DNA of 64,000 bases from AC-37 sp036386455 (GTDB lineage: Bacteria; Actinomycetota; Thermoleophilia; Solirubrobacterales; Thermoleophilaceae), in NCBI GenBank assembly GCA_036386455.1, contig DASVVS010000173.1:53113-117112 (forward strand), given 5' to 3'. The notes beneath the pieces are model-generated. The model was not told where the DNA came from. It saw only the letters and a list, made by a program, of their open reading frames with translations, and did not search any database. Below, piece after piece: positions 51,490-60,335 of this stretch; positions within the stretch are counted from its first letter, which is position 1, and every line of letters begins with the position of its first letter. Both the position numbers and the translations under genes were made by a program.

Positions 51490-52245
51490 GTGACTTCACG
51501 CACTCAAGGACAGCGGCCTGGCAAGCGACGCCCCTCGGGCGCTGGGGAAGCACCGGGGGTTCCCTCGGCGGGTGGCGCGCGGAGCAGCGACAGGACCCGC
51601 CCCCCGAAGCGCTCGACCCCGAAGCACGCGAAACGCCGGATGTCCGCCGAGGAGCGCCGCGCGGCCATCCTCGACTCCGCCCTCGAGGTCTTCGCCCGCC
51701 ACGGCTACCACGCCGCCTCGATCGACGACATCGCCGGGGCTGCGGGCGTCTCGAAGGCGCTGATCTACGAGCACTTCCCCTCCAAGCGCCACCTCCACGC
51801 CGCGCTGCTCGAGAGCCACGTCGGCGAGCTGTTCGAGCGCCTCGCCGAGAGCGCGGCCACCAGCGAGCCCGGTGAGGTCCGGCTCGAGGCGGGGGTCGAC
51901 GCCTTCCTCGCGTTCGTCGAGTCCCGCCCCGACGCCTTCCGCATGCTCTTCCGCGACGCCGTCGAGCCCGAGGTGGCCGAGAGCCTGCGACGGCTCGGCC
52001 GGCAGGCGGCCGCGACGGTGGCCGGGCTGATCGCGTCAGAGCCGCGCGAGCGCCGCGGCGACGACGCGCGCGAGACCGAGGGGATCGAGATGTTCGGCGC
52101 GCTGCTGACCGGGGCGGTCCAGTCGCTGGCGCTGTGGTGGGACGAGCACCCCGACGTGCCGCGCGAGCGCCTCGTCGCGCGGGTGATGGAGTTCGCCTGG
52201 ATCGGCTTCGAGCGCCTGCGTGCGGGCGAGCGCTTCGAGCGGTAG
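51490..52245 (+). CDS. TetR-family transcriptional regulator
   Basis: 251 residues from GTG 51490. There is a 45-residue basic, disordered N-terminal extension. The helix-turn-helix domain follows (AEERRAAILDSALEVFARHGYHAASIDDIAGAAGVSKALIYEHFPSKRHLHAALLE, about 52-107) and then a ligand-binding helical domain. An internal ATG at MSAEERRAA would give the usual family length. It is divergent from the 605-residue membrane protein and 12 bases before the luciferase-like gene, which it may also control. Confidence 0.92.
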   Translation: MTSRTQGQRPGKRRPSGAGEAPGVPSAGGARSSDRTRPPKRSTPKHAKRRMSAEERRAAILDSALEVFARHGYHAASIDDIAGAAGVSKALIYEHFPSKRHLHAALLESHVGELFERLAESAATSEPGEVRLEAGVDAFLAFVESRPDAFRMLFRDAVEPEVAESLRRLGRQAAATVAGLIASEPRERRGDDARETEGIEMFGALLTGAVQSLALWWDEHPDVPRERLVARVMEFAWIGFERLRAGERFER

Positions 52246-52257
52246 CGTGCCAGTGTC

Positions 52258-54006
52258 ATGAGGTTCGGTCTCTTCTACGAGCACCAGGAGCCGCGGCCGT
52301 GGGAGGAGGGCTCCACCGAGCGCCTCCTCAACAACGCGCTCGACCAGGTCGAGCTGGCGGACCGCCTCGGCATCGACTACGTCTGGGAGGTCGAGCACCA
52401 CTTCCTCGAGGAGTACTCGCACTCGAGCGCGCCCGAGGTGTTCCTGGCCGCGGCCAGCCAGCGGACCGAGCGGATCCGCCTGGGCCACGGCATCGTGCAG
52501 CTCCCGCCGGCGTTCAACCATCCCGCGCGCGTGGTCGAGCGCGCGGCCACGCTCGACCTGATCTCCGGCGGGCGCGTGGATCTCGGCACCGGCGAGGCCA
52601 GCTCGCAGGTGGAGCTGGGCGGCTTCGGCGTGGACCGCAATTCCAAGCGCGCGCAGTGGGAGGAGTCGATCGACGCCGTCGCGCGCATGTTCGTGGAGGA
52701 GCCGTTCGCGGGGCTCGACGGCGAGTTCACGAGCATCCCGCCGCGCAACGTCATGCCGAAGTCGAAGCAGAAGCCGCACCCGCCGCTGTGGGTCGCGTGC
52801 AGCCGCCGCGACACGATCCTGATGGCCGCGCGGCGCGGCATCGGCGCGCTGTCGTTCTCGTTCGTCGAGCCCGAGCAGGCGAAGGAGTGGGTGGACGAGT
52901 ACTACGCGCTGATCGAGTCGGACGAGTGCGTGCCGGCCGGCTTCGCGGTCAACCCGAGCTTCGCGGTCGTGCTCCCGATGATGATCGCCGAGGACGAGGC
53001 CGAGGCGATCGAGCGCGGCATCGACGGCGCGCACTTCTTCGGCTACTCGCTCGCCCACTACTACGTGTTCGGCGAGCACACGCCGGGCCGCACGAACATC
53101 TGGGAGGAGTTCCAGCGCGACCGCCGCGAGAAGGGCTTCGCGCGCGAGATCGTCGCCCCCAACGACGCGCCGCTCGGCGTGAAGCTGCTGCAGGAGGGGC
53201 TCGGGTCGCTGCGCGGCGCGATCGGCACGCCGGAGCAGGTGCTCGAGCTGTGCGAGCGCTACGAGCAGGCCGGCGTGGACCAGATCATCTTCGCCGCCCA
53301 GGCGGGTCCGAACAAGCACGAGCACGTGTGCGAGGCGCTCGAGCTGTTCGGCGAGCGGGTGCTGCCGCGGTTCGCCGAGCGCGCCGACGCCGTGGAGGCC
53401 GAGCGGCGCGAGCGGCTGGCGGAGGCGTGCGAGCGGGCGCTGGCCCGGCGCGAGCCGCCGCGCACGGCCCCGGACGGCTACGTGATCACGCCGCAGTCCG
53501 AGCCCACGCCGGCCGATGTGATGAGCGCGGCCCGGCGCGGCGCGCGGCGCGCGGCGGCGAGCGCGAACGGAGGCGGGCTCTCCGACCAGCTCAACAAGCT
53601 CGGCGAGAGCGCCTTCGCCTCGCTCGTGCGCGGCCGCAGCGACGAGCAGATCGAGCGCGCGCTCGGCAACGACGTCGCTCTGCGGGTCGTGTTCGGCGGC
53701 ATGGAGCGCGCGTTCGTGCCCGCGCGCGCCGAGGGCTTCGAGGGCGAGATCCAGTACGAGCTCGAGTCGAGTCGCGGCACGCGCGCCTGGCACCTGCGCA
53801 TCCGCGACGGGCGCGCGTCGGCCCGGCCCGGTCGCGCCCAGGATCCGCGCGTGACGCTGCGCGCTCCGCTGCCGCTGTTCGTGCGGCTGTTCGCCCGCGA
53901 GCTGCACCCGGCCAAGGCGCTGCTCGAGGGCGAGCTCACCGTCGAGGGCGACTTCGCCGTGGCGAGCCGCGTGGGCTACATGTTCGGCGAGGACTCGCAG
54001 TGGTAG
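52258..54006 (+). CDS. Luciferase-like flavin-dependent monooxygenase fused to SCP2-like domain
   Basis: 582 residues. Residues 1-385 form an LLM-class TIM barrel: MRFGLFYEHQEPRPW, DYVWEVEHHFLEEYSHSSAPEVFLAAASQRTERIRLGHGI, FNHPARVVERAATLDLISGGRVDLGTGE. This resembles bacterial luciferase-type oxidoreductases using reduced FMN. After a charged linker (390-450), residues 460-582 (SLVRGRSDEQIERALGNDVALRVVFGGMERAF...LHPAKALLEGELTVEGD) resemble an SCP2 sterol-carrier-like lipid-binding domain. The pairing suggests a lipid or isoprenoid substrate. It follows tetR by 12 bases and overlaps the next gene by 7. Confidence 0.82.
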   Translation: MRFGLFYEHQEPRPWEEGSTERLLNNALDQVELADRLGIDYVWEVEHHFLEEYSHSSAPEVFLAAASQRTERIRLGHGIVQLPPAFNHPARVVERAATLDLISGGRVDLGTGEASSQVELGGFGVDRNSKRAQWEESIDAVARMFVEEPFAGLDGEFTSIPPRNVMPKSKQKPHPPLWVACSRRDTILMAARRGIGALSFSFVEPEQAKEWVDEYYALIESDECVPAGFAVNPSFAVVLPMMIAEDEAEAIERGIDGAHFFGYSLAHYYVFGEHTPGRTNIWEEFQRDRREKGFAREIVAPNDAPLGVKLLQEGLGSLRGAIGTPEQVLELCERYEQAGVDQIIFAAQAGPNKHEHVCEALELFGERVLPRFAERADAVEAERRERLAEACERALARREPPRTAPDGYVITPQSEPTPADVMSAARRGARRAAASANGGGLSDQLNKLGESAFASLVRGRSDEQIERALGNDVALRVVFGGMERAFVPARAEGFEGEIQYELESSRGTRAWHLRIRDGRASARPGRAQDPRVTLRAPLPLFVRLFARELHPAKALLEGELTVEGDFAVASRVGYMFGEDSQW

Positions 54007-54386
54007 AGGGCACCGGCGTGCGCGGGCGCGCCTCGGCCGTGCAGTACCGGACCGAGGTGTCCGGCGGCGGCGGGAACACCCAGACCAGCACGACCCACAT
54101 CCTGCTGTTCCGCATCGAGCGGCCGGGCGAGCCGCCGATCCAGGTCCAGATGAGGGGCCGGTTCATGAACGGGACGGTGGCCGACGGCGACGACGTGATC
54201 GCCTACGGCGACCCACCACGACCGGGCAAGGTCATGAAGACCAAGTACGTCGAGAACATGACGACCGGGATACCGGTCCACACGCGCTGGCCGCTCTACG
54301 CGAAGATCTTCGCGATCCCCGTGATCGCGATCATCATCGCGATCTTCTCGTTCCTCGCGTACCAGTTCGCGACGAACCCGCCGTAG
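54000..54386 (+). CDS. Small protein with soluble domain and C-terminal membrane helix
   Basis: 128 residues from GTG 54000, overlapping the monooxygenase stop. Residues 5-85 are strand-rich (ASAVQYRTEVSGGGGNTQTSTTHILLFRIE, PIQVQMRGRFMNGTVADGDDVIAYGD), suggesting a small OB-like barrel. The C-terminal IFAIPVIAIIIAIFSFLAYQF is a membrane helix. No family is recognised. Coupling to the oxygenase suggests a membrane tether or electron-transfer accessory, which is inference. It converges with the acyl-CoA dehydrogenase gene four bases away. Confidence 0.65.
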   Translation: MVEGTGVRGRASAVQYRTEVSGGGGNTQTSTTHILLFRIERPGEPPIQVQMRGRFMNGTVADGDDVIAYGDPPRPGKVMKTKYVENMTTGIPVHTRWPLYAKIFAIPVIAIIIAIFSFLAYQFATNPP

Positions 54387-54390
54387 CGGC

Positions 54391-55557
54391 TTAGTACGAG
54401 CGCGGCAGGCCGAGCGAGTGCTCGGCCACATAGTTGAGGATCATCTCGCGCGAGACCGGCGCGGTGCGCACGAGGCGCACGGCCCACCAGAGGTCGGGCA
54501 GGCCGAACTCCGGCGTGAAGCCGTTGCCGCCGTGGGTCTGGATCGCGCGGTCGACGCAGTGGATCCCGGCCTCGGCCGCCGCGTACTTGGCCATGTTGCT
54601 GGCCTCGGCGGCCGGGGCGCCCGCGTCGTAGAGCGCCGCCGCCTTCATCATCATCAGCCTGGCCAGCTCGAGCTCGATCTTCGCCTCCGCGAGCGGGTGC
54701 GAGATCCCCTGGTGGGTGCCGATCGGCGCGTTCCAGACCACGCGCTCGCGCGCGTAGTCAGCGGCCAGCTGCAGCGCACGGCGCGAGCTGCCGTTGCAGA
54801 CGGCGGCGCCCATGATCCGCTCGGGGTTCAGCCCGTCGAAGACCGCCTTCAGCCCGGCTGTCTCGCCACCGACCAGCCGGTCGCGCTCGATCTCCACGTC
54901 GTCGAAGAACAGGAGCCACTGCTTGTCCGGCCCCGGCGCCACGGTCTCCACGTGCTGGCGCTCGAGGCCCGGCGCGTCGGTGTCCACGAGCGCGATCACC
55001 GGCAGGCCCAGCGAGCCGTCGGGCTCGCGCATGCGCGCCACGACCAGGATCGCGTCGGCCTCCTCCACGCCCGAGATGAACGTCTTCTGGCCCCTGAGCG
55101 CGTAGCCGCGGTCGGTGCGCACGCAGCCGGTCGAGATGTTGTGCGAGTTCGAGCCGGCGTCGGGCTCGGTGATCGCGAACGCGACCTTGGTGGTGCCCTG
55201 GCCGATGCCGCGCAGCCACTGCTCCTTCTGGTCCGGCGTGCCGTGGCGCACGAGGATGCTGCCCACGATCGCGGGCGATACGACGATCAGCAGCAGGCCG
55301 GTCCCGGCCGCGCTGATCTCCTCGCCGACCGCCGCGAGCGCGGACATGCCGAGCCCCCCGCCGTCGTACTCCTCGGGGATGTTCACACCGAGGTAGCCGC
55401 GGCTCGCGAGCTCGTCCCACAGCTCGGTCGGCGGCTCGCCCGCCGCGCGCTTGCGGCGCGAGTACTCGGGCCCGTACTGCGCGCAGATCGACGCGACGGT
55501 CTCGCGGATGCGCATCTCCTCGTCGGAGGGGACCAGGGCGAGTGCCGGGCCGGTCAT
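54391..55557 (-). CDS. Acyl-CoA dehydrogenase
   Basis: 388 residues from ATG 55557. It is a flavoprotein that introduces a double bond in an acyl-CoA. FAITEPDAGSNSHNI is the FAD/substrate signature, followed by GQKTFISGVEEADAILVVAR. The C-terminal QTHGGNGFTPEFGLPDLWWAVR has the expected catalytic Glu (TPEF) position. Length is normal. The start overlaps (ATGA) the stop of the Tat-exported PhoX-like gene. Chain-length preference is unknown. Confidence 0.93.
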   Translation of the reverse strand: MTGPALALVPSDEEMRIRETVASICAQYGPEYSRRKRAAGEPPTELWDELASRGYLGVNIPEEYDGGGLGMSALAAVGEEISAAGTGLLLIVVSPAIVGSILVRHGTPDQKEQWLRGIGQGTTKVAFAITEPDAGSNSHNISTGCVRTDRGYALRGQKTFISGVEEADAILVVARMREPDGSLGLPVIALVDTDAPGLERQHVETVAPGPDKQWLLFFDDVEIERDRLVGGETAGLKAVFDGLNPERIMGAAVCNGSSRRALQLAADYARERVVWNAPIGTHQGISHPLAEAKIELELARLMMMKAAALYDAGAPAAEASNMAKYAAAEAGIHCVDRAIQTHGGNGFTPEFGLPDLWWAVRLVRTAPVSREMILNYVAEHSLGLPRSY

Positions 55558-57128
55558 CGCAGGCCGATCGGCCTCTCCGTGACCGCGCGCTCGCCGCCCG
55601 CCGTCGTGGCGGTGGTGACGATCGTGGCCGTGACGGGTCGCCCGGTGCGCTTGAGGTAGCCCTTCCCCTTGCGCGTGAGCGCGAGGGTGAGCTTGGCGCG
55701 GCCGACCGGCAGGCCCCGCCCCGTGGCGACCGCGAGCGTGACCGGGGCGCCCTTGGCCCCGACCGGGGCACGCAGCACGCAGGTCACGTCGGCGGCCTTG
55801 TTGAGCGCCACCCCCACGCGGAAGCCCTGCTTGGCCAGCCGCGTCTTGAGCGTGCGCCGGTAGGCGTGGGTCGAGAGCTTGAGCGCCGCCTCGCTCGGCT
55901 TGGGCGCCTGCGGCAGCGACCGGAACGGGCCGCTGACCTCGTAGATCACGCCGAACCCGAACGCCCGCTGCGAGGCGAAGTAGAGCCGCGTGCCGCTGGG
56001 ATCGAACGAGGGCCCGGTGGTCTCGGAGGACGCGTCGGTCCCGGGTGCCCCGTGCATCACGCCGTCGAGGTGCACGAACCGCGAGACCTCGCCGTCCGGC
56101 GTGATCAGGCAGATGTCGAGGTCGCCCGAGTCCTCGCACACGAACAGGTCGCGCGAGCGCTCGGAGACCGCGATGTTGTCGGTGTCGGTCAGCTCGGGCT
56201 CCTTGAAGTCCGCCTCCGCGTAGATCTTCTCGTAGGTCTCGGTGGAGGGGTCGTACTGGAAGATCCGGCCCGCGCTCGACTCCACGAAGTAGACGAGGCC
56301 GGTCGCGTCGTGCACGCACAGCCCCTCCGGTCGCGAGAGCCGCGAGGAGGGGACCTGCTGCCGCGTGGGGGTCGTCCTGGCCAGCGGGTCCGGGATCACG
56401 CGCCACTCCACCACGCCGTTCTGGTTGAGCGTCGCGATCTCGAGCACGCCCGCGCTCAGGTCCTGCCACTTCGACGGCGTGAACCGGTAGAAGCCGCCGC
56501 CGGACTGGTCCTCGGTCAGGTAGACGCGCTTGTCGGCCCTGTGCACGACCGCGTACTCGTGCGAGAAGACGCCCATCGCCGGGCGCGGCACCGCCGGCTT
56601 CTCACCGAGGAGGTCCGCCTCCCAGACCAGGCCGTCGTCGACCTCCTCGCCCGAGAGCCAGGTGCGCCACGGGGTGATCCCGCCCCCGCAGTTCGAGCGC
56701 GTGCCGGTGAGGATCCGCCAGGCGTCGATCGAGTTGCCGTGCTGGTCGAAGCGGATCACGCTCGCGCCGCCGAAGCCCTCGCCGGGCGCCGGCGACTCGG
56801 CGTTCGACGCGAACAGCCAGCCGCCGTCGGACATCGGATACGACCCCGACCCGTCCGAGAAGACGTGCCAGACGTAGTCGGTGCCGGGCACGAGCGAGTT
56901 GCCGCGGGCGATCTCGCGCACCGAGAACCCGGCCGGCACCTGGACTCCGTCGCCGAGGTTCGACGGGCCGAGCGGGCCGTACGGACCTATCCCCTTGCGA
57001 GCCGGCGGAGCCGCGGCCGCCCGCTCCGCGAGCGGGCCGAGGCGTGCGAGCGCGGGCCCGAGCGTGAGCGCACCCGCGCCGACGGCTCCGCGTCTCAGCA
57101 GCTCCCTGCGTCTGATCTCGCCCCCCAA
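55554..57128 (-). CDS. PhoX/DUF839-family Tat-exported protein
   Basis: 524 residues from TTG 57128. The N-terminal RRRELLRRGAVGAGALTLGPALARL is a twin-arginine signal. The body is a beta-propeller of the PhoX/DUF839 type (PAGFSVREIARG, YVWHVFSDGSG, GGITPWRTWLSGEEVDDGLVWEADL, MGVFSHEYAVVH, VYLTEDQSGGGFYRFTP, RPEGLCVHDATGLVYFVESS, GPSFDPSGTRLYFASQR). Such proteins are calcium-dependent alkaline phosphatases or relatives. The last 120 residues are a separate Lys-rich beta domain (LKTRLAKQGFRVGVALNKAADVTCVL). The start is two bases from the tRNA-Arg 3' end. Confidence 0.82.
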   Translation of the reverse strand: MGGEIRRRELLRRGAVGAGALTLGPALARLGPLAERAAAAPPARKGIGPYGPLGPSNLGDGVQVPAGFSVREIARGNSLVPGTDYVWHVFSDGSGSYPMSDGGWLFASNAESPAPGEGFGGASVIRFDQHGNSIDAWRILTGTRSNCGGGITPWRTWLSGEEVDDGLVWEADLLGEKPAVPRPAMGVFSHEYAVVHRADKRVYLTEDQSGGGFYRFTPSKWQDLSAGVLEIATLNQNGVVEWRVIPDPLARTTPTRQQVPSSRLSRPEGLCVHDATGLVYFVESSAGRIFQYDPSTETYEKIYAEADFKEPELTDTDNIAVSERSRDLFVCEDSGDLDICLITPDGEVSRFVHLDGVMHGAPGTDASSETTGPSFDPSGTRLYFASQRAFGFGVIYEVSGPFRSLPQAPKPSEAALKLSTHAYRRTLKTRLAKQGFRVGVALNKAADVTCVLRAPVGAKGAPVTLAVATGRGLPVGRAKLTLALTRKGKGYLKRTGRPVTATIVTTATTAGGERAVTERPIGLR

Positions 57129-57129
57129 G

Positions 57130-57203
57130 TGCCCCGAGCAGGATTCGAACCTGCGGCCTGTCGCTTAGGAGGCGACCGCTCTATCCGACTGAGCTATCGG
57201 GGC
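57130..57203 (-). tRNA. tRNA-Arg (anticodon CCT)
   Basis: 74 bases forming a full cloverleaf: acceptor GCCCCGA with TCGGGGC, D-arm GCTC/GAGC, anticodon stem GTCGC/GCGAC with loop CTCCTAA (anticodon CCT, reads AGG), T-arm GCAGG/CCTGC with loop TTCGAAT, discriminator A. CCA is not encoded. The PhoX-like gene starts one base after the discriminator on the same strand. Confidence 0.96.
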
Positions 57204-57239
57204 CTCGCGCCAGCGTAGTCGCCGGTAGCGTGATTCGCC

Positions 57240-58697
57240 ATGTCCGGGAGGTTCGTTCGCGTGCGGCAGGTGCTGGCCGTGGCCGGCGTCGTGGTGGCGA
57301 CGCTCGCCGGCGCGCTCACCGCGTTCTCCGCCTACACCGAGGAGAGCGACGTCTCGGTGGGCACTGTCCAGCTCTCGATCGAGCCGTTCGACCCCGGCGC
57401 GCTCGACCTGTACGCGCCGATCGTGGACTGGGGCGTGCGCTTCCCGGTGGTGCGGATGCCCGCGCGCGTGAAGGTGGACGTGCGCAGCGTGGACCGCGAG
57501 GCCGTCGGCCGGGTGGCGCGCGGCGGAAGCGTGGACGTGCGCGCGCTGCGCGCCGACGCCGAGGACGCGATCGCTGCCTACCTGAGCAAGCTGATCGCGA
57601 TCGTGCTCGCGGCGGCGCTGCTGGTCGGAGGGCTGGCGGCGTTCGCCCTGCGCTCGAGGACCGCGGTGCGGCTGCCGTGGCTCCTGGCCGTGGCGGCCGG
57701 GACCGCCGCCGCGCTCACCGTGATGCTCGTGGTCCTGCTCCCGCCGCGCGGGCCGTTCGACGAGCCGGAGTACTACGCCCACGGAACCGACATCCCGCGC
57801 GCGCTCGAGGCGATCGAGGCCGCCACGCGCTCGCCGGACGTGCTGTCCGAGGAGCTCGACCACCAGCTCGTGGGCCTGGCGAGGCTCGTGGTGTCGCCGG
57901 CCGGACGCCCGGCGCCGGGCGGGCTGCCACGGCTCACGCTCGCCTCGGACCTGCACAACAACGTGCTGGCGCTGCCAACGCTCGAGACCGCCACGCGCGG
58001 CGGGCCGCTGCTGTTCGCGGGCGACATGACCGACCAGGGGCGGCCGTTCGAGTTCGAGCTGGTGCGCCGGGTCGTGTCCGCCGGGCGGCCGTTCGTGTTC
58101 GTCTCCGGCAACCACGACTCCGACGCGTTCGTGCAGCGGCTCGTGGGCGAGGGCGCGCTCGTGCTGACGCAGCGCGGCGTGCTGCGCCGCGGCGGCGGCT
58201 ACGGCCCGCTCGTCCTGAACTTCAACGGCGTGCGCGTGGCCGGCTACTCCGACCCGAACGAGCGCCGTAGGGCCGACGGCTACCGCAGCCCGCCGGACCC
58301 CGCGCCCACGCCGGGGGAGAAGGACGCGTTCGCTCGCTGGCTGCGCGAACGGCTCGGCAAGGCAGACGTGATCATGGTCCACGCGCCCGAGCTGGCCGAG
58401 CGGGCGATCGAGCAGCTGCGCGCCGACCCTCCGGGCGCCCCGCTCGTGCTGGCGGTGGGGCACACGCACCGGCCGGGGGTCGAGCAGGTGGCCCCCAACG
58501 TGACGCTGCTGAACGGCGGCACGGTCGGCGCCGGCGGCAGCGGCAACCTGGGCGAGGGCCAGCCGATCGGCCTCGCCGTGCTCACCTACCAGGCGCGGCC
58601 CGCCTTCGCCCCCGTGGCGGCCGACGTGGTCGAGATCGACCCCGGCGACGGCGCCGCGCGCGCCGAGCGCCACCCGCTGCAGGGCGCCGGCGGCTAG
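57240..58697 (+). CDS. Membrane-anchored calcineurin-like metallophosphoesterase
   Basis: 485 residues. N-terminal membrane helix (10-30), an outer segment to about 115, two more helices (about 118-175), then a metallophosphoesterase domain. Its motifs are SDLHNN, GDMTDQG, GNHDSDAF, MVHAPELAE and GHTHRPG, giving the full set of metal ligands, with Asn or Asp changes at usual variable sites. It is probably a phosphodiesterase or phosphatase acting at the membrane face; substrate unknown. The 3' end overlaps the convergent gene by 4 bases. Confidence 0.87.
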   Translation: MSGRFVRVRQVLAVAGVVVATLAGALTAFSAYTEESDVSVGTVQLSIEPFDPGALDLYAPIVDWGVRFPVVRMPARVKVDVRSVDREAVGRVARGGSVDVRALRADAEDAIAAYLSKLIAIVLAAALLVGGLAAFALRSRTAVRLPWLLAVAAGTAAALTVMLVVLLPPRGPFDEPEYYAHGTDIPRALEAIEAATRSPDVLSEELDHQLVGLARLVVSPAGRPAPGGLPRLTLASDLHNNVLALPTLETATRGGPLLFAGDMTDQGRPFEFELVRRVVSAGRPFVFVSGNHDSDAFVQRLVGEGALVLTQRGVLRRGGGYGPLVLNFNGVRVAGYSDPNERRRADGYRSPPDPAPTPGEKDAFARWLRERLGKADVIMVHAPELAERAIEQLRADPPGAPLVLAVGHTHRPGVEQVAPNVTLLNGGTVGAGGSGNLGEGQPIGLAVLTYQARPAFAPVAADVVEIDPGDGAARAERHPLQGAGG

Positions 58698-59311
58698 TCC
58701 TCGTCGTCCTCGTACAGCGACTCGGACGCGATCTCGCGGCCGTCCGAGCCCCACAGCACGACCTCGACGTAGTCGCCCGTGTAGTTGTCGAGCGAGACCA
58801 GCGTGAAGCGGTCCTCGACCAGCGCGCACTGGTCGGTCGTGGTCGGGCCGAGCTCGGTCGTGACCACTAGGCCCTTGTGCTCGAGCGCAACGCCCCAGAC
58901 GAGCGTGATCTCGCCGCGGCGTCCCTGCGGCCCGCGCCAGTGGCCGATCTCCCAGTCGCTCAGGTCGAGCTGCCAGTCGGGGTTGGCCTCGGCGGTCTCG
59001 TCGGTGAAGTCGGCGACGGCCGTGAAGTCGCGGGCCTCCGCCCCCTCATGCTCGCGCGTGTAGGAGACGTAGCCGAAGACCTCGAAGCCGTCGGTGGTGG
59101 TGGACGTGGCCGGGACGTAGATGCGCCCGCCGTAGGTGCGCTCGGGGAACCAGACGACCGGGCCGGGGTCGCCGTGCTCGCCCTCCTCGTCCATGGAGCG
59201 GGCCACGTCGAGGAAGCGCTCGGCCAGGGCGTCGGCCCAGCGCCCGTACGGGTAGCCCTCCTGGGGCGGCTCGGCGATGAAGCGCGGTATCGGTCGCTCG
59301 TCGGGGGCCAT
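58694..59311 (-). CDS. Conserved hypothetical acidic protein
   Basis: 205 residues. No signal or membrane segments. It is acidic and strand-rich with many aromatics (YPYGRWADALAERFLDVARSMDEEG, VVWFPERTYGGRIYVPATSTTTDGFEVFGYVSYTRE, WQLDLSDWEIGHWRGPQGRRGEITLVWG). No family is recognised. It lies 13 bases upstream of the galT stop on the same strand, so it is the last gene of that run. Confidence 0.65.
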   Translation of the reverse strand: MAPDERPIPRFIAEPPQEGYPYGRWADALAERFLDVARSMDEEGEHGDPGPVVWFPERTYGGRIYVPATSTTTDGFEVFGYVSYTREHEGAEARDFTAVADFTDETAEANPDWQLDLSDWEIGHWRGPQGRRGEITLVWGVALEHKGLVVTTELGPTTTDQCALVEDRFTLVSLDNYTGDYVEVVLWGSDGREIASESLYEDDED

Positions 59312-59324
59312 CTGCGCGCGGACG

Positions 59325-60335
59325 CTAGCGATCCCCCGCCGCGCGCAGCCGCTCGGCAGCCGCCTCGGGGGCGATCACGTTGAGGTTCAGGCCGGTGCCG
59401 AGCTCGAGGCCGGCGAGGTTGGTCAGCCGCGGCAGCAGGTCGATCCGCCAGCAGAAGTGCTCCGCCCCGCGGGGCGCGGTGCGCACCCAGAGGTTGAACG
59501 GCGGGACCGCCCCGAGCGCCTCCGCGAGCCGGCCGAGCACGTCGTGCAGCAGGCGGGCGGCGAGCGGGCCGTCGTCCTCGAAGCGCGGCCGCGGGCTGCG
59601 CGGCACGATCTGCACCTGGTACGGGGTGCGCGAGGCGAACGGGCAGATGGCCACGGCCTCGGGGTCGATCGCGACGATCCGCTCGCGCCGGCGCACCTCC
59701 TCCTGGAGCAGGTCCTCGAGCAGGTTGCGGCCCTGCGTCCGCTCCCAGTGGGCCGTGAAGCGCTCGCGCTCGCGTGCGATGGCCGCCGGCACGAACGGCA
59801 GCGCGTAGAGCTGCGCGTGCGTGTGCGGGAGCGAGGCCCCCGCCGGGCGGCCCTCGTTCACGATCAGGTGCACGCAGGCGGCGCCGGAGTGCGCGCGCAT
59901 CCGCTCGCGCCAGGCCTCCATCGCCACCTCGAGCTCGTCGGGGGTCAGCTCGTGGAGCGAGCCCGCGGCGCGCGGGCTGTTCACGATCACCTCGTGGCCG
60001 CCGTGGGCCGGGCGGGAGGTGAAGAGCTGCGGGTCGCCGCGGCCGGCGGCGAGCGGGTCCGCGGGTGCCTCGGCGGGCGCATCCGGGTCGAGCGACGGGT
60101 ACAGGTTCGGCACCACGCGCACGAGCCACCCGGGCGTGTCGGGCTCTCCCCCGCCCGGGCGGAGCGCGAACAGCTCCGGCGGCGTGCGGTCCTCGTGGCC
60201 CTCGAGGAACGGGTCGGTCTCCGGGTCGAACGGCGCCGCCGGCTCCACCCGCGGCTCGCCGCCGGGTCGCGCGGAGCGCTCGGCCGCGACGATCGTCCGC
60301 AACCCGGTCAGCGGGTCGATCCGCAGCTCAGGCAC
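59325..60335 (-). CDS. galT: Galactose-1-phosphate uridylyltransferase-like HIT-superfamily enzyme
   Basis: 336 residues from GTG 60335, giving the typical start PELRIDPLTGLRTIVAAERSARP. The active site is HTHAQLYALPF (His-x-His-x-Gln), in which the second His would take up UMP. GGHEVIVNSPRAAGSLHELT and WVRTAPRGAEHFCWRIDLLPRLT are GalT-family blocks. The product exchanges UDP-glucose and galactose-1-phosphate, or adenylyl in related enzymes. It overlaps the GNAT gene by 8 bases. Confidence 0.87.
   Translation of the reverse strand: MPELRIDPLTGLRTIVAAERSARPGGEPRVEPAAPFDPETDPFLEGHEDRTPPELFALRPGGGEPDTPGWLVRVVPNLYPSLDPDAPAEAPADPLAAGRGDPQLFTSRPAHGGHEVIVNSPRAAGSLHELTPDELEVAMEAWRERMRAHSGAACVHLIVNEGRPAGASLPHTHAQLYALPFVPAAIARERERFTAHWERTQGRNLLEDLLQEEVRRRERIVAIDPEAVAICPFASRTPYQVQIVPRSPRPRFEDDGPLAARLLHDVLGRLAEALGAVPPFNLWVRTAPRGAEHFCWRIDLLPRLTNLAGLELGTGLNLNVIAPEAAAERLRAAGDR

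Noticed and set aside
57129..57218. Peptide reading AGFEPAACRLGGDRSIRLSYRG
   Set aside because: This is the well-known translation of an antisense tRNA; the region is tRNA-Arg on the minus strand.
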